Shown: positions 44,972 through 52,243 of the stretch, piece after piece | How the letters are laid out: each line of letters begins with the position of its first letter | Position numbering within the stretch: position 1 is the first letter of the stretch | Assembly (NCBI RefSeq): GCF_000315485.1 | Contig: NZ_JH992944.1 | Span: 1 to 64,000, forward strand | DNA from: Bacteroides oleiciplenus YIT 12058 | Lineage (GTDB): Bacteria > Bacteroidota > Bacteroidia > Bacteroidales > Bacteroidaceae | DNA: 64,000 nt | Direction of reading: 5' to 3' | Translations under genes and position numbers: made by a program | Notes under the pieces: generated by a model | What the model saw: the letters and a program-made list of their open reading frames with translations, nothing else | Told to the model about the DNA's origin: nothing | Databases searched by the model: none

Positions 44972-45326
44972 ATTACTTACCAAGTAATGGATGAGTTGAA
45001 CGGCAAAGGTCTAAATTTCCCTTCATAAATCCAAATAAAAGTATAAATATCTGTGTTAATCTTTTCATCCTAATCTATTTAAAGGCACACTACACGAGAA
45101 AAACACATATTGCCCCGGCGTGTATTCTGAAAAACACACAAAGCCTCCATCCATTTCTGACCCTTCAAAAGCGGAGTGTATCTTTTTACGCTTTATTTGA
45201 CAGTAAAACGTCTTCTCTGATAAATAATTGATGAAAAAGCTCCTTTTTTCATCCCGGAAGAGAAAGCACCGTCCGTTACTTGGTAAGTAATTCAGGCGGG
45301 TATTTCCGTTACTTGGTAAGTAACGG
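44972..45326. promoter_or_regulatory. Candidate invertible segment bounded by ATTACTTACCAAGTAAT and its inverse
   Basis: The left site (44972-44989) has centre ACC; the right sites (45274-45293 and 45306-45326) share the arms but have centre GGT, so left and right are in inverse orientation. The 280-330 bp between contain no convincing gene. The segment lies between the recombinase and the Rrf2-like gene heading the fimbrial operon. Alternatively the palindromes are operators. Confidence 0.5.
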
Positions 45327-45346
45327 CTATCAAAACAAAAGCATAC

Positions 45347-45718
45347 ATGTTGTCTATACGTACACAAACAGCCATTGCCGTGCTGCACGACATTGCCTTG
45401 GGCAATAACCTGCAATCGGCTAATTTCCTCCATTCGGAAGAAGAATGGAAAGATTTGTTCGACAAACTGGAACAGGGACGGATTGTCCGCTGCCTGCCGG
45501 ACCGAGAGTCAGGTAAACTCACTTCGTATGCCTTGTGTCGTCCGCTGCCGGAAGTATCCTTGCTGGATGTGCTTCAGGCATTGAATGAACCCATCCGTTG
45601 CAATATGCCCACCCCGGAAGATTTTTATATCCGACATAGCCAGATAGCCAATAAGGTCGGCATTTTCAATGAAGTGGCACGTACGTTTCTGGCGGATATT
45701 AAAATAGCTGACTGGTAA
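45347..45718 (+). CDS. Rrf2-like winged-helix regulator
   Basis: The 123-residue protein resembles Rrf2 regulators: an N-terminal helix MLSIRTQTAIAVLHDIALG, a wing region ending KLTSYALCRPLPEVSLLDVL, then ALNEPIRC with a single cysteine and a dimerisation helix. The three cysteines of FeS-binding Rrf2 proteins are not all present, so redox sensing is doubtful. Its ATG is 20 bp after the palindrome at 45306-45326, which may be its own operator. It starts the fimbrial gene row. Confidence 0.6.
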   Translation: MLSIRTQTAIAVLHDIALGNNLQSANFLHSEEEWKDLFDKLEQGRIVRCLPDRESGKLTSYALCRPLPEVSLLDVLQALNEPIRCNMPTPEDFYIRHSQIANKVGIFNEVARTFLADIKIADW

Positions 45719-45739
45719 AACCCTGCAATCAGCCAAGAT

Positions 45740-47047
45740 ATGAATTACCTGCCTATTATATATGCAAGACGCATCGCCCTCAGCCTCGGACTGTTGCTGG
45801 GAGTACTGCCGGGCGTGCAGTCACAGGAGAACAGCCACGGTCCGGATGTGCCCGGCAAGCCGATGGTGCTCTACTTCCGCTTTGACAAGGCGGTGGTGGA
45901 TAAGGGCTATATGGACAATGACCGTACCCTCCGCCATCTGGAAGAACTGCTTTCCGACCGGAGCCTGACGGGGCGGATTGACTCCATCAACATCCTTTCC
46001 TTCGCTTCACCCGATGGCGACCGGAAGTACAACGAGCGTCTGGCACAGCAACGCTCCACCGCCGTAAAAGGCTATCTGGTATGGAAATACCCGCATCTCG
46101 ACCAGTACCGCATCCACCCCCGCCCGCAGGGCGAGAACTGGCAGGAACTGCGCCGGCTGATAGCCGGAGACAGGAGCCTCCCCAACCGGGAAGAGGTGCT
46201 GCAAACCATCGACCGCAACCCGGACAGCGACCGCTGCAAGACGTTGCTCAGGAAGCTGGACGGCGGAAATTCCTACCGCTACATACAGGGACGGTTGCTG
46301 CGCTACCTGCGTAACGCCGCCGTGTGCATAGTGTGGGTCAGACCGGACAGCCTGCCCGCCTTGCCCAAACCTGTCCGCCCGAACCGGGACCGTCAGCAAA
46401 CACAAACAGGCACCGCCACAACATCAAGCGTATCACACACAACAGGAAACAACACGCTCCCCCTCTTCCCGCAAGGAACCCCGGCGGCGGCATCTTGCCG
46501 CCGTCCGCTGTTCGCCGTAAAAACCAACCTGCTGTTCGATGCGGCACTGATGCCGAACATAGAAATCGAAGTGCCCATCGGCAAACGCTGGTCGGTGAAC
46601 GGCGAATACATGTTCCCGTGGTGGCTGCTGGACGGCGACAAATACTCCTTGCAGATATTGATGGGCGGACTGGAAGGCCGCTATTGGCTGGGCAGCCGGG
46701 AAAACCGGATGAACCGGGAAGTGCTGACCGGGCATTTTCTCGGACTATATGCCGGAGGCGGCAAGTACGACCTGCAATGGAAGGAGAACGGCTATCAGGG
46801 CGAGTTCTTCATCGCCGCAGGCATCAGCTACGGGTATGCCCACGAGATAGCCCGCAACCTGCGGCTGGAATACAATATCGGTATCGGACTGCTCCGCACC
46901 GACTACCGGCACTACCATGCCCGCGACAACTACCAGACCCTGCTCTGGCAGGAGAACGGGAAATATACATGGTTCGGTCCTACGAAAGTGAAAATCTCGC
47001 TGGTGTGGCTGCTGAACCGCAAGGTGAAGAAAGGAGGCGGAAGATGA
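45740..47047 (+). CDS. OmpA-like/DUF3868-DUF3575 fimbrial assembly protein
   Basis: The 435-residue protein has a signal peptide (cleavage near VQSQE), an OmpA-like/DUF3868 domain (about 40-210: ILSFASPDGDRKYNERLAQQ), a Thr/Pro linker and a DUF3575-type barrel domain (about 255-430: FAVKTNLLFDAALMPNIEIE). This pair of domains is encoded at the head of Mfa/FimA-like fimbrial loci in Bacteroidales. It is probably an outer-membrane component of pilus assembly or anchoring. It overlaps the next start by four bases (ATGA). Confidence 0.8.
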   Translation: MNYLPIIYARRIALSLGLLLGVLPGVQSQENSHGPDVPGKPMVLYFRFDKAVVDKGYMDNDRTLRHLEELLSDRSLTGRIDSINILSFASPDGDRKYNERLAQQRSTAVKGYLVWKYPHLDQYRIHPRPQGENWQELRRLIAGDRSLPNREEVLQTIDRNPDSDRCKTLLRKLDGGNSYRYIQGRLLRYLRNAAVCIVWVRPDSLPALPKPVRPNRDRQQTQTGTATTSSVSHTTGNNTLPLFPQGTPAAASCRRPLFAVKTNLLFDAALMPNIEIEVPIGKRWSVNGEYMFPWWLLDGDKYSLQILMGGLEGRYWLGSRENRMNREVLTGHFLGLYAGGGKYDLQWKENGYQGEFFIAAGISYGYAHEIARNLRLEYNIGIGLLRTDYRHYHARDNYQTLLWQENGKYTWFGPTKVKISLVWLLNRKVKKGGGR

Positions 47048-48144
47048 ATACAATTAATCAGTTGATGGAGAAGCAAGAAGACAAGGGGCTACGCTATGCA
47101 CGCTTTGTTTTCAGACAAAAGAACATAAGAACCTGTTTTTCTTTATCTATCCTTTTGTTCTTATGTCTGGCTCTCTCCGGTTGCGACCGCCGCGAACTGA
47201 CCTATTACGAATCAGCGGAAATCACCCTTACCGTCGATTGGAGCAAGTCCGGACTGGCAGGCGAGGAAGGAGCCGCCCGCGGTGCTACCGCCGTATTCTA
47301 CCCCACGGATGGCGGCGAACCCCAAATCTTCCTGATGGGCAACTACTCGCACGAAGCCGTGCGCCTGCCGGAAGGGGTTTACAACGTCATCCTCTTCAAC
47401 CGCTCGTTTACCGATTTCAGCAACATCGCTTTCCGGGGCAACGACGGCTACGAAACGCTGGAAGCCTACAACAAGCACATAGAAACCCGCACGGACGGCG
47501 AGGGTGAAACCCGTACCGTCACCGGCTCCCCCGAAAAGCTCGCCTCGGCATCCGTGGAAGGTTTCAGGGTGACGGAGGACATGCTGGGCAACTACAGCCA
47601 GACCACTTACGGCAAATCGGGGTATGCCGCCTCGGCAGGCGACGACCGCTGCTCCCTGCACCTCGTGCCGGAGAAACGGACGTGCGAGGTGATAGCCGTC
47701 ATTCGTGTGGAAGGGCTGAACAACGTCCGCTCCGCCACCTGCCGGCTGGACGGCATCGCGGAGTCCGTCTTCCTTGCCACGGGCAGGGTGTCGGGGCAGA
47801 GCGTGTCGCAGGAGTTCCCGCTCGCCCACCCGGTGTACGACGAAGGCTCGCCCTTCAACGGCACGCTGACGGGCACGTTCAACGTGTTCGGCATCGACTT
47901 CACCGATACCCACCGCCTGTATCTGGAAGCGAAGCTGGTGGACGGAAAGACCGTTTTCACGGGCGACTATGACGACGTGAAAGTGACACAGAAGGACAAC
48001 GGAGAGGGAATCATCACCATCTACGTGGAAGCCGTGACCGGTAAAATCCCCGATGTGGAGCCCGAAGGCGGTGGCGGTTCGGGATTCGACGTGGACGTGG
48101 GCGGCTGGGGCGACGAGGTGAATACGGACGTGCCGCTTGAATGA
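47044..48144 (+). CDS. FimB/Mfa2-like fimbrial anchor lipoprotein (DUF5119-like)
   Basis: The 366-residue protein has a lipoprotein signal with LALSGC (lipidated Cys at about residue 47). It contains two beta-rich domains typical of FimB/Mfa2 anchors (CDRRELTYYESAEITLTVDW). The frame extends far upstream, but the ATG at 47044 overlaps the preceding stop. The N-terminal region before the hydrophobic core is long (about 30 residues) for a lipoprotein signal. It ends in a Gly-rich tail (EGGGGSGFDVDVGGWG). It would anchor the fimbria in the outer membrane. Confidence 0.78.
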   Translation: MNTINQLMEKQEDKGLRYARFVFRQKNIRTCFSLSILLFLCLALSGCDRRELTYYESAEITLTVDWSKSGLAGEEGAARGATAVFYPTDGGEPQIFLMGNYSHEAVRLPEGVYNVILFNRSFTDFSNIAFRGNDGYETLEAYNKHIETRTDGEGETRTVTGSPEKLASASVEGFRVTEDMLGNYSQTTYGKSGYAASAGDDRCSLHLVPEKRTCEVIAVIRVEGLNNVRSATCRLDGIAESVFLATGRVSGQSVSQEFPLAHPVYDEGSPFNGTLTGTFNVFGIDFTDTHRLYLEAKLVDGKTVFTGDYDDVKVTQKDNGEGIITIYVEAVTGKIPDVEPEGGGGSGFDVDVGGWGDEVNTDVPLE

Positions 48145-48231
48145 CCGGCTTTCCGGTGGTCAATGATAAAAGGTGAATGGACAGGACAAGAGATTAATTA
48201 ACAATAAAGAATAATTTAAAAATTGAAGAAG

Positions 48232-49530
48232 ATGAAAACTATCAATGTAATGATGGCCTCGTTTGCCGCCCTGCTCATAGCGGGCTGCTCGCAGAATGAA
48301 GTGACGGAAGTCAGCCCGGACGCTCATCCGCAGATGAAGTTCGGAGTGTACACAGGAACCCCTACCCGTGGGGTGGACACGGACAATACCAGTATCAAGG
48401 ATGACCCTACCGATGCCAATAAGTACGGCGGCTTCGGCATCATGGGATATTACACGGGCGGCAAGACATGGGAAGAAGCCAAAGCATCGACCGCCCCCGG
48501 CTTCATGCACAACCAGATGGTGAAATGGGACGGAACGCTGAACAGCAATACGGGCGGATGGACATACGAGCCCGTCAAGTACTGGCCCAACAACAAGAAC
48601 GACAAAATTTCCTTCTTTGCCTACGCCCCGTTTGAAGACAAGTGGAGTTCGGGAGATAAAACGGGCGTGACCGTCTGTGATGCCACCACACAAGGCATTC
48701 CCTATATCAAATTCAAAATGAAGGAAGGCGACGAGCTGCCCAAAATGGTGGACCTCGTGGTTGCCAGCGCTACTGACAAGACTTACGACAACAGCAAGAG
48801 TGGAGTCACCTTCAATTTCGAGCATACGCTCTCGCGCATCTCATTCCAGGCAAAACTGGGTGACGGTATATACAGTTCCTTGGATGGTACGGACGGTTTT
48901 GTCTTTATTACCGAGATGTGGATTGTAGGAAGCAACCACGGTACGACGGCAGCAGAGGGCAATATGTCGCTCATCGACGCTTCAGCGCAGAGCAATCCCA
49001 ATTCCAAATTCTACACCACCGCCACCTGGAAGGAACTGCACTGGAATTACGGGACAACCGGAGCTACTCCCGAAGCAATCATTCCTGCGAAGGATTTCAA
49101 CCTGAAACCCATGCTGAAAAAAACAGATGGCAGCATCACGGAATCGAACCCGACTACCGGTCACAGCACGACAGTTTCGGGCGTGAAAATTACCGATGCC
49201 TCGCAAGGCACTCCTGTTTCCCTGTTCCCCGACAAGCAGTATCTCTACCTGATTCCCGTAGGCGATAATGGAGCCGACGCGACTAAAAGCGGCTGCGCCG
49301 TGGGAGATATATGGTTCGGGTTCCATTACGACATCGTCACTCCGGACAAAACTCATAGTAACCAGTACATTGCCAGCCACGCGGAATCTGTAGTGAAAAT
49401 TCCGGCAGGACATTTGCAACGCAAAAAGACCTACCAGTACACGCTCGTCATCAACCTGCACGAAATCACGATTGCGGATGCCAAGGTAGGTGACTGGGGA
49501 ACTGAAGTGACCGAGTCTCCGGTAGAATAA
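48232..49530 (+). CDS. Fimbrillin-family protein (Mfa1/FimA-like lipoprotein)
   Basis: The 432-residue protein has a short lipoprotein signal (LLIAGCSQNE, Cys19) and the fimbrillin pattern: an N-terminal strand region with TPTRGVDTDN (a possible Arg-type maturation site), then MVKWDGTLNSNTGGWTYEPV and KYWPNNKNDKISFFAYAP. The final strand reads DAKVGDWGTEVTESPVE. Fimbrillins are lipoproteins cleaved by an Arg-specific protease and polymerised by strand exchange. The frame opens at a TTG at 48223, but the ATG at 48232 fits better. Confidence 0.85.
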   Translation: MKTINVMMASFAALLIAGCSQNEVTEVSPDAHPQMKFGVYTGTPTRGVDTDNTSIKDDPTDANKYGGFGIMGYYTGGKTWEEAKASTAPGFMHNQMVKWDGTLNSNTGGWTYEPVKYWPNNKNDKISFFAYAPFEDKWSSGDKTGVTVCDATTQGIPYIKFKMKEGDELPKMVDLVVASATDKTYDNSKSGVTFNFEHTLSRISFQAKLGDGIYSSLDGTDGFVFITEMWIVGSNHGTTAAEGNMSLIDASAQSNPNSKFYTTATWKELHWNYGTTGATPEAIIPAKDFNLKPMLKKTDGSITESNPTTGHSTTVSGVKITDASQGTPVSLFPDKQYLYLIPVGDNGADATKSGCAVGDIWFGFHYDIVTPDKTHSNQYIASHAESVVKIPAGHLQRKKTYQYTLVINLHEITIADAKVGDWGTEVTESPVE

Positions 49531-49693
49531 ACCGTGACGGTACTCCGTAAAGATACGAACAGAAATTATTTTTTCCCGTCCCCCCCGCAGGAAGCCTCCG
49601 TAGAGGGGTCGACTGCAAACCGGCTTTGCGATACCCCCAAGCAAGGACGCGGCAGACACCTGCTGGGAGTGACCCGAAAAAAACAATCGGAAT

Positions 49694-49985
49694 ATGGGAT
49701 TCTACAAAAAAGAAAAAGAGAAAATCAATGGAAAGTGGTATCCGCGTTCCATACCGCCAACTGCGCTGGACACGGTGTAGCCACCGAAGCGGAAGTTTCC
49801 GCCAAGCAAATCACTGGCATGCGCATGCGCTTCATCCCCGAAAAGCACCAGAACAGCAGTAACCAAATCACCACCCGCTCCCTCGTCTCCGAAAACATCT
49901 TCTGAGAGGAATGGGGCGGAAAACCACCGAAAAGGACGGTGACGATGCGGTAGATCTCACGGAAGCTCCCAACCTAATATTGTAG
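49694..49985 (+). pseudogene. Degraded HU-family DNA-binding protein gene
   Basis: The start MGFYKKEKEKINGKWYP is the well-known N-terminus of Bacteroidales HU-like proteins. In another frame the C-terminal motifs appear (EVSAKQITGMRMRFIPE and SSNQITTRSLVSENIF). Between them about 60 codons are missing. The expected Trp after ENIF is a TGA stop, and a one-base loss near 49930 shifts the frame of the tail (KKDGDDAVDLTEAPN in the +1 frame). Three lesions make it a pseudogene. HU-like genes are often found between fimbrillin genes. Confidence 0.8.
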
Positions 49986-50077
49986 GACAACAGGGGAAAA
50001 TTCAAGGCGGGACGGGGTTGAATGTCCCCATCCGGTCACATCTGTTTAATGAGAATAAAAAATATAAATTTACTGTT

Positions 50078-51979
50078 ATGATAAGAAAACGCGTCTGTTT
50101 ATCAACCAATAAAGTTAAGATTTCCTGCCTTGCATTCCTTGTTTTATTTGCATGCGCTTGTAGTAAAAATGAAAACATGCCCGCTCCGGGAGGCAGCGGT
50201 GTGCCCATATCTTTCACTGGTGGCAAAAGCACGACGCGTGTTTCACAGATAACCACCACAGATAACATGGACAATATGGCAATGTTCGCTTTCTCCGCCT
50301 CCGATGGACATTTGAATGAGGCAACATCCACACCCGATTTCATGTACAACAAGGAGGTGAAGAAACTGGGCAATGCATGGACATATTATCCCGTCATGTT
50401 CTGGCCGTCTGAGCCTTATACGGTTTCCTTCTTTGCCATAAGTCCCATCCCTTCGTCCGCAAACGGTATTAGCGTACTTACAAGCGCAACGGATGCGGGT
50501 TATCCAGTTTTTGAGGTGGCACCTCCCGTCAAAGCTTCACAGCAGGTTGACTTGTGTGTAACGTCACCGGTACTTAATGCTACGTATGCCGATCCGGACG
50601 GAGATGGAAACAGCACCAATGACACCGACGGAACTGTACCTTTAAACTTTAAGCACGCAATGGCAAAGGTCAACTTCAAAGCCCGCTACACCACAGAAAG
50701 CGGAAAAGATGTTGACTTACGGATGGACATGATAGAAATGAAGGGTGTAACAGGAAACGGTAGATTGAAATTTACTCAAGACGGTTATCAATGGACTATT
50801 CCTGCAGGCAGCAGTATCGCAGATTATAAGCTTGAATCTTCAAATGACGATTTCGTAAATACTCCTATATTGAAAGAAGGTGCTGAGGGTGACGACCTCA
50901 TATCGTCCACGACAGGTACGCTATGCCTTGTGCCCCAGACAGTACCTGCGGGAGCCACTATCCATATCAAGACGACAACAGAAGGACTGGGCGACCTGAG
51001 CGTTCTTTTGTTTTCCGCACCGTTGACCGGTACATGGAATGCCGGCGAGACATATAGCTACAGTTTTAAAATAAATAATAAGTCAGCCAAACCCGGTTCC
51101 AAATGGGAATTTACATATAGCGGTGCTTCCAAGAGATTTATTGTACCCGTGAGCGGTAAATATAAAATAGAAATCTGGGGAAATCAGGGAGGAAGAACCG
51201 GAAAAACCGAATACTTGGGTGGCAAAGGCGGATATACGGCAGGCGAGATTGAACTGACTGCCAGAGATATCTTAAAAATATATGTCGGGCAATGGGATTA
51301 TAGCCATAATTATGTAGAAGGCTGGAATGGCGGCGGAAAAGCGGGCGGATATAATTACTGTTCTCCCGGTGCGGGTTCCATTGATGTGAGATTCGTGAAC
51401 ATTGAAAATAAGCTTGGTTTTAATGTCGTTGATATAGCTACGGATGAAAACCCCTTTTTGGGCTTAACGGGTAATGAAGATACCGACCCGAGAATCATAG
51501 TAGGAGGTGGCGGAGGAGGCAATGGCTCTAATGACAATAGTTTTCACTCTTTTAGTTATGGTGGTTACGCCGGAGGTCTTGAAGGTGTAAAAGCTACATA
51601 TAACGGTGCCGAAGATGGCGGCAGTGGTGGAACACAGACTGCAGGAGGTCTTTCTGACAGGGGGAATTATGGATATACTATAGACTTGACCGATGGTTCT
51701 GCCGGTCGTGGAGGCAACACCGGTAAAAAAAGTAATAACGATGGTTCATCCTCCGGTGGTGGTGGTGGCGGCTGGTTTGGCGGTGGTTGCGGCTCTTGGT
51801 ATGCTAAAACAAGAGGTTCCGGTGGAGGTGGTGGTTCAAGCCATATAAACAGTAAGTTATTTACCAACCCTGTATATAAAGCCGGTAATGAAGAGTTCTT
51901 GGCACCAGATGGTGTCACCACCGAAATAGGCCATAGCGGCGCAGGCATGGTAAGAATCACTCTTTTGGAAATACCATAA
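50078..51979 (+). CDS. Fimbrillin-like lipoprotein fused to a glycine-rich tip domain
   Basis: The 633-residue protein has a lipoprotein signal (VLFACACSKN, Cys28), a fimbrillin-like domain (about 35-330: AWTYYPVMFWPSEPYTVSFF; TVPLNFKHAMAKVNF) and a glycine-rich domain (about 350-633). The latter has runs of 5-6 glycines and repeated GGxG elements (IIVGGGGGGNGSND, GGGGGGWFGGGCGSW, GGGGGSSHIN) between beta strands. The last domain resembles the Gly_rich fold of ALK-like receptors and of bundled polyglycine tips of phage adhesins. It is likely the adhesive tip of the fimbria. The frame opens at a TTG at 50018, but the ATG at 50078 gives a normal signal. Confidence 0.75.
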   Translation: MIRKRVCLSTNKVKISCLAFLVLFACACSKNENMPAPGGSGVPISFTGGKSTTRVSQITTTDNMDNMAMFAFSASDGHLNEATSTPDFMYNKEVKKLGNAWTYYPVMFWPSEPYTVSFFAISPIPSSANGISVLTSATDAGYPVFEVAPPVKASQQVDLCVTSPVLNATYADPDGDGNSTNDTDGTVPLNFKHAMAKVNFKARYTTESGKDVDLRMDMIEMKGVTGNGRLKFTQDGYQWTIPAGSSIADYKLESSNDDFVNTPILKEGAEGDDLISSTTGTLCLVPQTVPAGATIHIKTTTEGLGDLSVLLFSAPLTGTWNAGETYSYSFKINNKSAKPGSKWEFTYSGASKRFIVPVSGKYKIEIWGNQGGRTGKTEYLGGKGGYTAGEIELTARDILKIYVGQWDYSHNYVEGWNGGGKAGGYNYCSPGAGSIDVRFVNIENKLGFNVVDIATDENPFLGLTGNEDTDPRIIVGGGGGGNGSNDNSFHSFSYGGYAGGLEGVKATYNGAEDGGSGGTQTAGGLSDRGNYGYTIDLTDGSAGRGGNTGKKSNNDGSSSGGGGGGWFGGGCGSWYAKTRGSGGGGGSSHINSKLFTNPVYKAGNEEFLAPDGVTTEIGHSGAGMVRITLLEIP

Positions 51980-52171
51980 TATAAACAAATACTTTCAGGT
52001 TCTTAAAATGGTAGACAGCTTGGTGACGGGGGATGTGTCATCCGGCGTTCACCGAAGAACAAAACGAAAAACCGCTGGGATAACGGGAGGAAAACATACA
52101 ATAAAAATAAACTTAGTTCGGGGGAGAGAGAGGAGTTTCGACGGCTATCTCCATCTTCTAAAAATCAAAGA
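51980..52171. other. Intergenic region upstream of rteA
   Basis: About 190 bp. In CTnDOT tetQ lies directly upstream of rteA; nothing of tetQ is seen here. A small frame at 52008 lacks support. The rteA promoter lies at its end. Confidence 0.5.
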
Positions 52172-52179
52172 TAAGTTTG
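52172..52179 (+). promoter_or_regulatory. Bacteroides-type -7 box (TAAGTTTG) of rteA-rteB
   Basis: Exact TAnnTTTG match (continuing in the frequent C) 64 bp before the rteA ATG. It suggests rteA-rteB has its own promoter instead of the tetQ leader-controlled promoter known from CTnDOT. Confidence 0.55.
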
Positions 52180-52243
52180 CATTCGGGCATAGACATCCTG
52201 ACGACAATCAGAGAAACGAATGGAACAATAAAACGAACTTTTG

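Noticed and set aside
45065..45433. 122-residue minus-strand frame across the candidate invertible segment
   Set aside because: It crosses the palindromes and the Rrf2-like gene and has no domain; treated as a chance frame.
46324..47043. 240-residue upstream extension of the FimB-like frame
   Set aside because: It overlaps the OmpA/DUF3575 gene in another frame; the lipoprotein signal and ATGA overlap fix the start at 47044.
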